Of a DNA stretch of 64,000 nucleotides, positions 41,501 to 55,799 are shown in pieces. How positions within the stretch are numbered: the stretch's first letter is position 1; each line of letters starts with the position of its first letter. Origin of the DNA: Blastomussa wellsi (taxonomy: Eukaryota > Cnidaria > Anthozoa > Scleractinia > Plerogyridae); the NCBI GenBank assembly GCA_947652115.1, contig OX393562.1:12586294-12650293 (forward strand), read 5' to 3'. The notes under the pieces are model-generated. The model worked only from the letters and a program-made list of their open reading frames with translations, was not told the origin of the DNA and did no database searches. Both the position numbers and the translations under genes were made by a program.

Positions 41501-44500
41501 CCTATTGTGCCTTTCGTTCTCAGCTGAACTGTTAACGAGACAACCTGCACGTTTTATCAGCATGCTTACGTGCATAACTTCTTTATTTTTTTTAGCAAAC
41601 CTCGTTTATGGTCCAGCAGCAACGAAAGAGCAGCAACGAAAGAGCATTATTTTGTTATTGGATTACAGGCATAAGAATGCTAGTATGGGAACCATTTGAA
41701 ACAACATAATATGGAATACGGAATATGGAACGATTAATATGGAATGGGATAGCTATAATTACCTCAGAAGAATATGGTCTGCACGCCCGCGTCTACTACG
41801 TACTGTGAAAAACACCATACCATATTTGGATGATTGCGTAAAACTGTGAAGCTAACAATAGTTAATCTTTAACCTTTTCTGTTCCAGTGATCCACCTTTA
41901 ATTCCTCCTAGACATATTAAGGCGAAGTCAGACACGAAAATGTTTGAGAATTAAGGGACCTCAAGGAGCTCATCACATCGGGGAAATTGCTTATTAATTT
42001 CTCCATACAACCATTTTATATGGGGATCGGTGGGGAGAATCTGTATTTTGACATTGGACCATACATTGGCTATCATCATCAGAGACAGCAAATAAATCTG
42101 CCGTGAACAACTTCTAAAGATAGAAAAATGTTGGCCATTGCACGTCAGATGCATTTGTTCCACAACACTGCTCTGTTTAATTGCTCTTTTAACATCAATA
42201 ACATCCTTTCCAGCGTTTACTGAAGCGTACAATAAGTCAGTTATTTTTAGTAACAATGTAAAAACACAGTCTGCTCGAAAGAGGAAAGTAGTTTGTTACA
42301 GACTACTAAAGAAACCTCTTTCTACCCCATTTTGATTAACGTCGAATCTACCTAAAAACATGTATCTTTTAAAAAAATGAATGAATCTAGAATGAACTTT
42401 AAGCCAAGCGGCATATATAATCACACCAGTCCGTAGCAATCTTCATTAATTTGTCCACTTGCATACGAGAGCAAGAATAATGAAACATGATGAAGATTAC
42501 ATGTCAGATGTGTTTATTAACCGCAAAACAACTTGGACGTGATATTTACGCTGGGCCTTAATTTCAGCGCAAACAAAAGGATTAAAGCTACTCTCGAGCT
42601 CATTGGTGTTCGGTTAATTTGTTTACTGTGATAAAAGAGAGTAAAGAGATAAACAAGATTATATTTAGAGGGAAAAAAACATCACCAATCAGTCTTTGAA
42701 TCCAGCGCACCACACGGTGGCATTTCAAGTAGTAGGCTCCACGTTTACATGAAAAACAACTTGTGTCTTACAATTTATGTCTGGTGAGTACAAACAAAGA
42801 ACATGCAGTATTCAAAAAATAGGAAGGATGCGTTCGATGCTCTGCTCTCGGTCAATATTTATTGCTAAACAAAAAACGATTAAGATAATCAGTTTCATTA
42901 ATGGCTTTAGATTAAGAACCCTTCATAATTTGACGCATATATATATTTGATATCTATATTTAAACGCCGTAATCAAGCTGACGAACAGAAGAAGGCGGCA
43001 AACGTTGCCCCTTGCAATGTAAAGTTCCAATCTTCAGTCACTGCTGTCGCACGGTGTGGCAAAGAAACCTTAAAATGAATCGTTTAAGCAAGAATATTAT
43101 AGGTTCTAAGTTCTAAGTTGCAACATTTCGTTCAAATAAACCTAACGACTGGCTGAGAGCTCACAGCAAACCGTGAAGGGCTTTTCGATGAGAGTCGTTT
43201 AATCATGTTCTATGGACTACTATTTATTTGGTCAGCTAACCAGCATTAAATTATGTAATATCGGTTACTAATTATAAGATCATGCAGTTCGATCTGAAAG
43301 CTGAATTTGAGCAGAACTGAGTGCGTGGGGAACCAGGAAATAGCTGTACGTATAGTGGTACGCGCCCGATGGAAGAGTCAATTTGGGGTCAATTTTTCAA
43401 GGGGGAACTCAAATTGACTACCAAACATATGTACGACACTCTTATCATGTATTCAACGTTAATTTTTGCTCTTAAACATAAGCAAATATAATCTGTAAAG
43501 AATATTTTTCAAAGAGACTTAGCGTTAGATCAGAGACCACCGGCATTTGGTAGAAATGTCGCGGAGTGCAGACGACATACCGCAAATAGAGGGTTAGAGA
43601 AAAGAAGTTCTTCAATTATTTGTTTGACATTAAAAAATTTCATAACTAACCTGTGATTCGAATGTTGCTGAGGAGAAAAGTAAAACTTCTATACACCATT
43701 TTATCTCTTGGTTCCAAGGTAGATAAAAAAATATGAACATTTTTATTCTCATCACATGACTGTTCGATAATGTATTGATGCGCTGATGGGAAGTTAGGTT
43801 TTGATCGATGCTGGAGACTCATTTGAAGATGTATTCCTCTGAAACTAAAGCAGCTAGAGAAATTGGTCTTGCAGACTGATAAAAAACCCGGATAGACCTG
43901 CACTTCGGTGCTTCTGGCCAATTTTGCAATGGAGGTCATGGAGAATGGAATAATCCCAAAGCCCCTTGCAGTTTAGCTAATGTGTTTTCTACCTGGTTCT
44001 ATGAGGCACGAATATGTCAATGATAACTTGAGATGCTGAGTGAAGCGCATGTGATTCTTTGCGTAGCAGCTTCATTGCAATCTTAGTTAAGCCGGTTTCT
44101 CAAAACGAAAGATAAAGAAATACTTCAGCAAGGCTTTAGTGTCTTGTATGAGCATAGTTTTCTTGAGCCTGAGATTCTCTTTGTTTTGACCCAAAAATTA
44201 TTTGTACAAACAGCAATTCCGGCGTGTTCGAACTTCAATTCTTTTAAAGAAGTTTATTGTCACATTTCTCTTACAAGAATGTGCATGAAAAATGTTTACT
44301 AAATGTCAGTGATTCATATCCAAATGCGGTTTCGTTGCTATAGAAACCTTTGATGGTACCTAGAATAAATTTTGTACAGGATACTAGCTGCTTTTGTCAG
44401 TGTTATTAGTGCGTACAGGGCTTTCTGACGTAAATCTCTTCACAAAACGTAGGAGACTTTGTCACGTACATTTGAATATAATTCAGATCCGTTTTTCGTC

Positions 44501-45476
44501 TTAAATGATACTATTTCAATTGACAGCTCTTAAAGGTTCAACTACTTCTGATAAATAACTTGAGTTAAGGCATTTAATTTGATTTTAATGCATATAGTAC
44601 ATCACTTTACTAAATAAAAAAGCTCATTCTATATAATTGAGTCCTTAGTGGCGAACAAACTTAGAGATGTTGCAGCTAAAATTTCGACTGTCATTTCTCT
44701 TAAATGGAATGCCGCCTAACTGTTTTGCCTTTAGCAGAATGTCTATGAATAAATCCGTTTGTAAGCCAAGCGTGAAAGTGTTACATAAATATAAAGTGCT
44801 TAGTCTTGTGATTGTTGTGGCCAGTAATTATGGACAAAACGAAGAATGAAAATGTACATCCGGACTCCCGTCAGGGTTGGTATGATAATTAGAGAAGAAG
44901 AATAAAATTTTTCAAAAGCTTAAGTTGAAATAAGCGTTTTAGTTGAGCAACGTATCACAGGTGGGCTAAACTTCAAGGCGAGCTATTAACAAAATGAATT
45001 ACCACAGCACCGAAGCTTTAGAACTGAGTACCTCGAGAAAACAGGTGAAGGTCACTTTTTCTAGAGCGACTTATTTTGACGTGTTTTTTTTTTGCACACA
45101 CACTGTTTACTGTGCTATCTGAGACGTGATTATTAATTTTTTTACCGGGAGTCCATAATTTAAAATTATGCAGTTCTGTATTTACCTATTTTTACGAACA
45201 ATCGTGATTGGTTTTATGTAATATCGAATAATGAATTCTAATTGCGTCAAAGTAAAGTATTTTCTATTAGCCCGTGACTGAAATTAGTCCAGAACGAGGG
45301 AGACCCTTTTTATTTCTCTGTTTTTGTTGGCTAAAATGACAATGCATCGTCCCAGATTTATTATAAGCTAACTAAGGCCACTAAATTACTAGATGTCCTA
45401 GACACCTTTCATTTTTTATAGGGTAAAGGGGGCTGTTGGCATTTGATAGGTAATATCTTTAATATATAATGAACTG

Positions 45477-45494
45477 CCCCCCCCCCCCCCCCCC
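45477..45494. repeat. Homopolymer C18 tract
   Basis: Eighteen consecutive C residues; the opposite strand is G18 and could form quadruplex-type structure. Length is prone to sequencing error. Confidence 0.85.
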
Positions 45495-45770
45495 TCTCCT
45501 TCATCAAATGTTTTTGCCTGGCCCTCCTCGTAATGCTAAATGTTTGAGATACCCTCTCCCCGAATTGTGGGTGTGCTTAAATTGCTGCTGTTCTGTACAT
45601 AGTAAAGTAGGGGTGTTCGGCAACTGATAATTGCAATAATATTGTAAGCGATCGAGTTCAAGTGCACTGATTAACTGTTTTTATTTATAGGCCGCTTATG
45701 TTAGTCCAGGTGATCTGTATTTGCAGCACGAATAGTTCGTACGATTAGGTTGATAACGTAGGCTAGGACG

Positions 45771-45788
45771 CCCCCCCCCCCCCCCCCC
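45771..45788. repeat. Homopolymer C18 tract, second
   Basis: A second run of eighteen C residues about 290 bp from the first. Confidence 0.85.
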
Positions 45789-48700
45789 TTTCAAGCCATA
45801 TTTTGGGATGCACCCCCGTAAATTCTACCATGCAGCTCCCCTCCTCATAAAACAATGAACGGTACCCTAGATGTATAAGTTTTGATCAGTTTCCATCCAA
45901 TTTTTAAAAATTAAATTCAAATCTGCTCATTACCTAAATAAGTTTGATTTCAAGGGATTGCATCGTCCTTAATGCAAAAGCCAAGAATCTATATTATTTC
46001 ATGTCTACCAGGTAAATGTTTTGTCTTCTGCCCCTTCTTCGCGATCGCGACAACTGACTCCGAAATATACTCGCTATATATAATTATATGATATTTCCAC
46101 GACAAATTTCTACCTAAAAACATCCAGTACTAGTCTAACTAGAACTCAACTGAAAACACGTACATCCATAAAGTAAATTTTAAGCACACAATGAATTTCA
46201 AAAAAGAATTTTTCTTTATGATAATTTGATGCGTTTACGTGATGCAATTTTACAATGAGCTCTAAATACCCTCAAATTAATTTGAAAACCTTTTGTATTC
46301 TTAAATTCCTCCATAATCCGATGAAAACGTCGAATGTGGCTAGATCGTACTGAAATTGGAAGCTCACAGGCATACAAAAAGCGTTTGCAATTTAGCTTAG
46401 AAAACAATAGTATTTTTTATTTTGTCCTTTAACGAAGTTGATAAACAGTAAAGAGGAAGAAATGATTTGTCTACGTGAGCCTGTCTACGTGAGACAATGA
46501 AAGTTATAGTGCACTTTTATAGCTTAAAAGTGCTCGGCACGATGAACCTTTTATGTTCTTAAATTCACAGATTATCAAGTCCTACGAACGTTTATTAGTG
46601 ATGCAACTAACTTGGCCACTTGTACTCCCATAAATATAGAAGTATTAGCAAGAAATTTATTGGCTGAGTTCAGCAAGTTCAGCAACTAGATGTTTGTCTA
46701 CGCGAGTTAATTTTTAATTCTCTTATAACTGCACGAGAAGAGCTCAGAACCGTTCATATTCTTAGATATATTGAAATTACCAGCTAGTAAAAAAGACATG
46801 ACATCTTAAGCAGTGGGAAAAAAAACGACCTAGAAATGACGTCAGTGCATACTTACCGACTCATTGCAATGGGAGGTCCGGTTTGAATGTAAATTTAATA
46901 TAAACTGGTTGTTTTTCGGTTGTGATTCACTGTTTAATATTTGTTTTTATTATTATCGATTTCCTTTGCGAAATAACTACTCCTCTTATTCAGTTATTAT
47001 TCTAATAAGATGAATCCGGACACACAACGTAATCCGGCGAACTACATGCATAAAAACGAAGGTTTGTTGCGGTTTATATCAGAACATCTCGAGTCACTGG
47101 AAAAGCCAAAGCGTAACAATATCATCGCAAGTAAAATTAACAAGACAATTTTTTAAAAATTCCCCCAAATGCAAATACTGTTTGACTAGAAGATTAGTAC
47201 AGTGTCACCAGCGTTACAGGCAGGTACGCCTGTAAGTGACTCAAGGCACACGACTTATTTGGTGAGTAAAGACACCCTGGATTACAACTAAATGTTATAT
47301 GTGATAAAACTGTTCTGCAGGATGATATAACCGGTGATGAAAATTTAACTGATGCCTTTTATAACTTTTAAAATGAACGTTTTATTTTCTATCATTCATG
47401 AAAGGCATTGCCGCTGATGAGTTCAAGAACAATGTAAAACTGTATCAAAATATCCAGTAATAACGAAACAAGTATGTTCACAGCAAAGACAAAGTTACTT
47501 ATACTTTACGGAATTTTTATTGAACAAGTACAGCAATTTTAACATTCAGCAAAACCTGCAGTTTTATTTAAGTCAGATTCTACAGCAAACAAAACTAGCA
47601 TGAATTGTTTTTTGCAAGGTATAAATGTATCTACGTGACATATTTGATTTTCTGTTTATTCTTTTCATTTCTAAGGTTCTTTCTCTCGTATTCTATACTT
47701 TTTTGTTCACAAAACAATTCAAACCCCTCTTATGCATGACTACCATTGCGTGAAGATGCTCTAAATTTCCATATGAAGACTCTATTCTTCAAACAATATA
47801 ACTCGTGGTTACATTTTTTTGTGAGATTAGAAATGGTTACAGGATGTTACGCGTTTCCCTTTTTTCTGTCTATTGTTATTTGAAGTAGTAAAAACTTCCG
47901 TTTTGAGTTCAAATTGCCGATTGCGAAACTGATATCGTTGGTAAATGTATTTCTTCTGTTTTTGGTATAGTACAGTGACTACAGTGACTCAGCACTAAAG
48001 TGCGCCGTTTTATACGGTTTATCAGTTAATGTATTGCCACACGCGAACACAGGAAAAGATATTACACAACCTCAAACACTAATTATGATCAATAAAGAAA
48101 CAGTAGAATCCTACCAATATCACCATGACCATCACCATGGCTTGTCATGGACCAAAAGAACGTTAGAATCTTTTTAAATATTTCACATTTTTCGTCAAAA
48201 AAAAGAGAAGAGTTACAAATTAGTATTATTAAGTACATTTACACTTACAGGTTTCCTCGGCATTGCAATACTGAGATGTCTGTTCATCATTTCCTTTGAT
48301 GTGCTTTGTGTTTGTAGGCTAATAAACAAACTAACACCTATTTTCAAATGAATAATAGTTTCGAAAATTGTCAAGAGAGTAGATTTACCAAAAATACTGA
48401 AAGCAATGCAAACTTACTACTGCAGTGAGGGTTTCTTTTTATCTTTTATTGAACAAATTTTCGACATCTTTTTTTTTGCTTTATATCAGATAATTTATTG
48501 GTCATTCAGATATTGACCTCCTCTAGAAGGCTCACAGACGCAGATAATTTACCAATGCGTTTTCCGTTCAAGCCTTAAGGTGGCTCACGATAGTTTAGAT
48601 CTTCCCGTCATTGACATTCTATTGCAGCTGGGCCGATGACGTAGATGAAAGGAAATTAAAGTAATCTTGTTAAGTATTCATCAGCAAACAGAGTCAGATC

Positions 48701-51700
48701 AAAATGGCAACAAATTTTGTTGCCATAGCAACATCAAAAAAGCGGTTAAAGAAAACCGATATTTTACCTAATAATATTTTTGTTTAATGGACATCATAGG
48801 GTATCTTTTGCCAAAAGAGGTCGGACCTCTTTTGAAGTTGTCATGCAATGGATTTGACGTCACCTGGACCTCAATTTGTTCATTGGTAAAAAGTCACTCA
48901 GTTTCAGCATTATTGGTGTTGATGCAATAGAATGGATAGCATGGGAATGTCTTAACCACACTGAAAAAATTTATGCTTTTATAACAATTTAAGCTAAGAA
49001 GAAAGCCTCGCTTAGTTTTTTCCTGTTGTAACAAGCGTTTCCACTCAAAAAGTCGGACAAAAGAAAGATGTGAATCTAATATGGAATTGGTCATTAACTT
49101 AATGTACGATGGGCATATATAAGCTATAACAACTTGAAAACTGTCAAGTCACGAATCATCAAGATAAGCCCGTAGTGGAGTTTCAAAGAAAAGTTTGAAA
49201 GTTTGACAACGCTACCCATCTATTGGTTCTCCAAAGACAAACGACCAGTCTTCTAAAGATTGAAACTACAATTGGTTTCACCCCTAATGTGTAATAATGA
49301 TTAATGGCCCCAAAGTCAAAGAAAGCCATTCTTCTTTCAGACAGTTCATGTCTGAGTTGGCGTCTTGTAGTTTCAGTAGGTTGCCGAGTTGCATAACTCG
49401 AATTGTGTTAAAAAATCTTTTTTTATTTTCGTTTTTCCTGTGTGGCGAGCTCTGTAATGCGCTTCTGTAGGTCGGTGTGCGAAAAATGCAGACTGGCACT
49501 CCGGTTAGCCCGGAAAAACGAATACACCAGAAAACAAATACGCGACGCGTATACTAAATCTTTCATTCAAAATTCTCAATCGCTGGCCAATATTAAATGC
49601 CAAATGCAGTAGTGATTTGGGACAAATATTTACAAGCAACTGAACCTTATGCCGTTAATACAAGTGGCTTCAATGGCCATCCATTTGGTTTTGTGTAGTT
49701 TTATTCCGTGGGTACCTCTTTTGCTGAATTAGTTTATTATTTTACAACTATTCCGCGAATGAAATAGAATCCCAAATGGCATGGGATTCAAGATTCTTTT
49801 ACACTTAAGGCTGTTTAAGATCAATCTTAAAATATCAGTAAAACAAGTGCGTTTTTTGCTTTCACGGCAACAAGAGATAATTGTTTAATACACGGAAATG
49901 ACGTCGGCCTACGCAGTTGGTTGATCGAGGAACTTGTACTTATTCGTGGTTCCGGTTTGAATGTAGCAAACAAATTGATTTTCGTTGAATCTGGATAACA
50001 AATCTTTCGATTTATTAACCTGATATACATGTTTAAGAAAAATCGAGTCTCCTTAATGAAGAACGTGAACTGAGTTCATTTGGTTTGCGTCATAAACTGT
50101 TGAGTGTAGCGCATAAGGGCAAAGTGCAATATCCCCGTGAGAAAAAAGAACAAAAGACAATTAAAGGATTGGATTTGAAAGCTTTTTTGTGTTTGCTAAT
50201 ACATTAGCTATATCGATAAGCAAAGGAAACAGTGTTGTTATGCGAAATTCCGTCAAATGTGCTTTATCCGAATTGGCTCCACGACATCTTGTTTGGACAA
50301 GCCTTTGAAAGCAGGACTCAGTTGCTTGGTGGGTATATCCTTCATTGCATCGGGGACTCTAAACCACAAATATAGTGGACAAAAAATACATTCAATAAGC
50401 AAAGGTGCTTCTTGAAAAGCAAGATACTGCTAGTAGATTGGTGCCTTCAGGTATTCTGTCTTTTTTTTGTCAGTTCTGACTGTTTTCATACAATCAGTTT
50501 CTCTTCATTATTTCTACGACGAAATCAGTAAATTTCTTCTAGATGTTTGTCCTTGGTTTACAGAGCCCGATACATTTGCAGCAACTAGGAAAGTTTTAGA
50601 ACTAACAATCATCGATTTATTCTAGCAAACACCAAGCAATATGCGAAATTGTTTCTTGACGGGCACAATTATGCTGAATCGTTCACGTATTAGCTAGCGT
50701 ATACTGCACTCCATCTTTAATATAAGGAACTACGTACTGAAAGATCAATTCGTCATAAGATTCACTGCAGATGCCATGAGAATGGTTACAGGATATCGAG
50801 TGCCACAAGGCGTCTGAAGCTTTAAATTTTGGAGCAGGAAAAACGGGTTCTTTGTGGATTGAAACTTGTTGTGTAATGTCTTGTAAAGAAACTCTAAAAT
50901 AGGAGACTGCCATTTATCATTTTTCTATATATGAAAACAATGCAGAAACCAAAGAATCAAAGCACAACTGAGCCAATATCACAGCTTTGGATTATAAGAA
51001 AAGAAAACGTCTGAATCATTAAAAGAATTTGACACATTTTGCGAAAAATATATTAAAAGTCACGCAAAGGGTTGTTGCAAATCTGAGTTGTCCCAGTTTA
51101 TCACTCAGGCTTCATTTCTAATTTTGTTATTTGTTTGTGTCTAAATAATAAGATTTATTCCATTTGTTGATGGCTGATAAAGCAAGTAAAGGAAACGCTT
51201 AATAGTGATCAGTCCTCTTTTCACAATTCACAATTGATTTCTCATCAAAATGGGCATAAGGGTTTCGACTGAAAACGTTTTAACATAGAACTTTGACTTA
51301 ATGCCAATAAAAAGATTTTTATAACTGCATTATTTGGCGGCATCGTGCAAAACCACCAACTAATTGTTTGTAATTAGAAGGCTCAGTGTTTGACCTCCGA
51401 TTCATGGCATCAATATCGACCTTCGTTGCTCCTGCAGTTGGTTAATGACACAATTAAGAAAACCACTTCATTATTTATTCGTGATTGCTGAAACCATAAC
51501 GTGGTTTGTGTTCAATCCGAGATTTTTCCCTGCGTTTTTCTTTAATGAGGTTGTTTTTTAATACAAGAGCCGTGGCGTGGTAAATAATGACTTTTGGGGT
51601 TTATCAATCGGGAACCTAAGTTTGTACAGAACTCCAGCTTACTCTTGAAAGAATCTTGCGGTTCTACGATAGTGCTTCGAAAGCGGTTATATCCGGTATA

Positions 51701-53722
51701 CCGTACCGTAGCCTGGTGATCACTGACTATTTTTTGGCCGGAGGTGAGTGGTTTAACGCAAACACAAAAAACATGTAAATGCATCAAAGGTACAAAAAAA
51801 ATCCTCAACGCCAAAAATCTGTGTTTTTTCGTAGCTAAGTTACGGGGTCATGTTTACTAGCACCCTTTTCACTATATTTAGTTTTAAACACTATAAGTTG
51901 TTCGCTCAGCCGTTCCCATAATTGATGCTTGAAGATTAAGAGATACAGTTGCATTATCGTAATTGCGAAAAGGCCCCAAAAGGTGGCGGCGAATGTGGCT
52001 AATTGTTGTATCTATATCAGTGAAAGATCTTTTAAGTATGAGTCAGCAAGAAGCGCCAAAACATTCTGCTGTTAGTACAAAACATTCACTGGTTTGATAT
52101 AAACTTCTTACGGTGCGTTTCAAATTCGAAATTGCAGAGGAACAGCGTTCGCTGAATAACAGAAAATTACCTTTAAAATGAAAAAAAAAACGACTAATCT
52201 TAATCTGTAGCTGTAGTAACTGTAGTAACTAAGATGTTGTTTTGAAACTACAATAAAGAATTGAATTGTCTATAAAAGCTTCCAATTCTTAACACGTCTC
52301 GAACGGAAAACCACACAAGAGTTAGTTAGTTATTCAGTTTCTTTACTACCGCTTTGATTGCTAGCTAATGATGATTAATGGCTTCACAGTCGGAAAGTAA
52401 CGTATTTTCCAAGTTTCGTTTCATTCACTTTTAATTTGCCTTTTTTATAGACATTTTTGTTCTGAGTGAAGGATGTGTGCTGTGTATAATGTATGTTGGA
52501 AGCCTTTTTATCAAGTGTCGCTTTCTATGACGTTTTTTTGTCTGAGGTTCGTGCAAAATCGTGGCGACTTTTACCCAGATCGTATTTGTTTTTTGTCCTT
52601 TAGCAGCCCTATACCATGATTTCAGTCGCACATCCGGCTTAATGTTGCTCGTCAATATAATATTTATAGAAGAGACAACATTTACAAAATGATAGGTCGT
52701 TTGTTTGACGTGATAGTAAATATTAGAGGGTGTTTAGAGTTTGACAACAAAAATGCCATGCAATCTGTTGTTAATACTTAATACAGAGCCAGTGAAACTT
52801 CTACGGCAAGATCAGCGATTCAACTAAAAATAATTCGCACTTCAGAAAGCATAAAATTGTCCTAGATGGGAAAAGCGTGGCTTAGATGTCATGCCTTCTT
52901 ACGTTTGCTTGCGTCATCAACTGTGAGCCGCTATGCAAATATTGACTGTTCCAGATGTTTGATATTGACTGCGTCTTCAGTTCTTTGTTTATTTTTTATT
53001 AATGGTTATTAATTGATTTCAATGCATTGGATGATAGACAGAACACAACCCTGCCCTAAAGATAGAATTGGCAGCTGAGTCTCGCGGAGAATGTATTTAT
53101 GCTCCATCGGCAAGCAGTAGTTCTCGTCTCAAAACAGGCTTGTCAATTAATCCGGCTAACGTTTCTGAATCGTCTAATTTAACTTCAAGTATAGTTTCTC
53201 ACTTTTTTTAAACTCGATTGTTGATGTAGAACTCTTGGAATGTAGCGTGGAATGGCAGACTGTTGTACTTAGTGCCCAACTAATACATTCAGAGTAGGTG
53301 TTTAATAAGCTGTTCGCTTGAATAATTAATGTAAACTTCCGATGTCAACCTATAGAGACAATTAATCACCGTATTGGTACAACACCAGACAATTAGACGG
53401 AAAGAACACAAACTCGCTCAACGTTTGGGCGAGACTGCGACTATTTGCAAAGGTAAAGTTCTATCTTTGAAATTGGCAAGGGATGCGTTTGTTTGTGTTA
53501 ACTGTACCAGTATAATTAGTCCCCTAGAGGCCTTCCAACAAAGCCTCACTATACCGTGTTAATCTTTTCAGCTTTCAAGATCTTCAAAGCAGGATTCCAA
53601 GAACATTGTGTCGCAGTCAAGATACAGCACACAACATTAAAACTTGCATAACATCGTAATCGAAGACAATTCTTGTCAATTGTAAACTTGTTTTACAGCG
53701 GAAGGAAACTGACTTCGTCCTC

Positions 53723-55069
53723 ATGAAGCCCGATTTCATGGATGAGTATCAGCGCTCGGTGTTTAATGTAGCCAACCAACCGCTTTCGTACACGGCGCTT
53801 CAAGGCAGCCTTTTGAAAGCTTCAAGTATGAAGGATTTACGAGATAGGACGCTAATTACACAAACGCAGCCGAGGAACGGACGAGTTCCATCAACTTTTA
53901 GAAAGTTTTCTGAGACTTTCAAAAGAAAAGGTTTCGCTAAGTCGAGCGTGACCTCTACGAAACAGAGAAATGAAAGTATTTCAAGTGATAGCGGCGAAGG
54001 CTCTCTTTCTGATGCACAATCAACGACAAACGAGCCAGAGAAATGCGTTTTACGGAATTCTGACCAACGTCAACATCAAAGCAGAACTGAATGCTGTTCT
54101 CAAGACATTCAGGAAAAGAAGGTTAGCAAAAAACCCTTAACTTTTCGCAAACCACGAAGATTCAGTTCTCCAGCTACTTCTCCAACGAGGCAAACTTTTT
54201 TCGAGAGTTTCCAGACTGCCTCTGCTCTGCCATTAAAATCTAACTTAAAAGATCGTTCAAATCGTCGACGAGGTTTGTCTTTACCCGATGCCTTAGTTGG
54301 AGGTGTTAATCGGATTACAACTCGTAATATCCGGGACTCAGGAGCGTTTGGTATCAGCTGTTTAGAAGAGGATGACGAAGAAGGTCAATACGGGAATGAT
54401 GTGCGCAAATGTTTAGATTTGACGCGACCACTATCAAAACATGCCAAGTCTTCCGTTTGGTTCATTTCTGACCAGGACAAGAACGAGCTCGAGCTCATCG
54501 AATTAAACAAACTCCTCGATAAAAGAACCCTTCAAGCATCAGCGGCTGTTTCCGACGAAGAAGGAATGACAATTCTTCACCGCGCTGTTCAGAATGGTTT
54601 TCTTAACCTAACCAAGTTCCTCGTGAACAATGGTGTATCAACTGAGATGACGGATTTACAGGGCCGGACTGCGCTTTGCCTTGCGCTAGAAAGAGGAAAC
54701 TATGACTGTGCCGAGCTGTTGTTGAGGCTCGGAGCAAATGGCAATTTTGCCATGAAGGGCGGCAAAACGATTTTGCATCAAATGGCCCAAGCAGGGGACT
54801 ATAAAGCAGTCCAGTTGTTGGTGAAGCATGGTGCGGATTTAAACGCGGAGGACGACAAAGGATGGCCCGCTCTGCACTATGCCTTAAAAAGAAAAGACCT
54901 TAAGTGTGCAGCGCTACTTATGACTTCTGGAGTAAACATTCATCGCTACACAGAGAAACGAATACAAGAATTTTCCATGTCCATGGAAATTGTGAACATT
55001 GGGAAAGTCAGAGTGGACAATTCAAAAACAATGGATCACGATTTGGTGCCCGAAGTTACAATAATCTGA
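53723..55069 (+). CDS. Ankyrin-repeat protein, single coding exon
   Basis: 448 residues from ATG 53723. The N-terminal 260 residues are polar, Ser/Thr/Arg-rich and probably disordered (RKFSETFKRKGFAKSS, SDSGEGSLSDAQS). Four ankyrin repeats follow at about 279-411 (GMTILHRAVQNGFLNL, GRTALCLALERGNYDC, GKTILHQMAQAGDYKA, GWPALHYALKRKDLKC). The repeats would bind a protein partner; which one is unknown. A likely 3' splice site (TTGTTTTACAG) lies 24 bp upstream of the ATG, so a non-coding 5' exon may exist. No signal peptide or membrane span. I cannot assign an orthologue. Confidence 0.82.
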   Translation: MKPDFMDEYQRSVFNVANQPLSYTALQGSLLKASSMKDLRDRTLITQTQPRNGRVPSTFRKFSETFKRKGFAKSSVTSTKQRNESISSDSGEGSLSDAQSTTNEPEKCVLRNSDQRQHQSRTECCSQDIQEKKVSKKPLTFRKPRRFSSPATSPTRQTFFESFQTASALPLKSNLKDRSNRRRGLSLPDALVGGVNRITTRNIRDSGAFGISCLEEDDEEGQYGNDVRKCLDLTRPLSKHAKSSVWFISDQDKNELELIELNKLLDKRTLQASAAVSDEEGMTILHRAVQNGFLNLTKFLVNNGVSTEMTDLQGRTALCLALERGNYDCAELLLRLGANGNFAMKGGKTILHQMAQAGDYKAVQLLVKHGADLNAEDDKGWPALHYALKRKDLKCAALLMTSGVNIHRYTEKRIQEFSMSMEIVNIGKVRVDNSKTMDHDLVPEVTII

Positions 55070-55690
55070 CGTTATACAAAATGTGCCTTATATCAGTAGT
55101 ACCAAGAAAGCATTTGATGCTTTTAGGTATTCTATCTTCTCTGAAATCCACGACTGTTTTCATACAATCAGTTAATCGTCAGGAACTAAACCAAAAATAT
55201 TGTTTTCGATTGTTAGATTGTCTTACGTTTTATAGAGTTTTCGTGACAAACTCAGTCTGCACTGCTTTACCAACTTTATGTACAATATTGGTTACAGTGT
55301 GCCACATCACGAAGCACGATGTACATGCTAATTTTTATTTTACTCGTTTGATGCTGTTAGAAATTGGTATTTTAGAAATTGATATTTTAATCTTTTTAGA
55401 GCCCCTGCGAGCTATTAAAAAACTTTCAAATATGATAATTTGATAGGGATTAAGGCTAGCGGTAAAAGAAAGAGCAAAGATGTATAAATATATACATATA
55501 CGTGAAGGGTTTTTCAACTGTTGTACTTATCTTGTGTGGTTAGGAAGAACTCTTTAATAGTACTGTACATAAAAGAGAACCGAACGGCATGGAACGTAAA
55601 TTATTAAATGGTAAATTAATAGCGCAAATAATAAGCGTATGAATAAATTTTAGAAAGATTGCATATTCTGAGTAACTGAACAAATATTAC

Positions 55691-55696
55691 AATAAA
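55691..55696 (+). promoter_or_regulatory. Candidate polyadenylation signal of ankyrin gene
   Basis: AATAAA about 620 bp past the ankyrin stop codon, followed by T/G-rich sequence. Confidence 0.4.
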
Positions 55697-55799
55697 ATAA
55701 GTCCATGACTGCCAAGGTGTCTGGTGTCTGTACATTTGTTAAAAGTTGAAAGAATTTATCCATGCATCAACACAACTCTTCACGATCTTTTCCGTTTTC

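Larger units (their letters stand above)
41501..53690. other. Gene-poor intergenic region
   Basis: No gene is supported over about 12 kb. The sequence is AT-rich with only short frames. Noted items are a C18 tract at 45477-45494 and another at 45771-45788, and short tandem motifs (CTACGTGAG near 46470). Two minus-strand frames (41951-42256, 43646-43939) were considered as exons and not accepted. Confidence 0.55.

Noticed and set aside
41951..42256. 101-codon minus-strand frame
   Set aside because: No splice signals of good quality, no domain and no neighbour exon in phase; likely chance.
43646..43939. 97-codon minus-strand frame starting with ATG and ending near a GT donor (ACAG/GTTAGT)
   Set aside because: It could be a first exon, but no downstream exon in phase was found and the protein has no recognisable feature.
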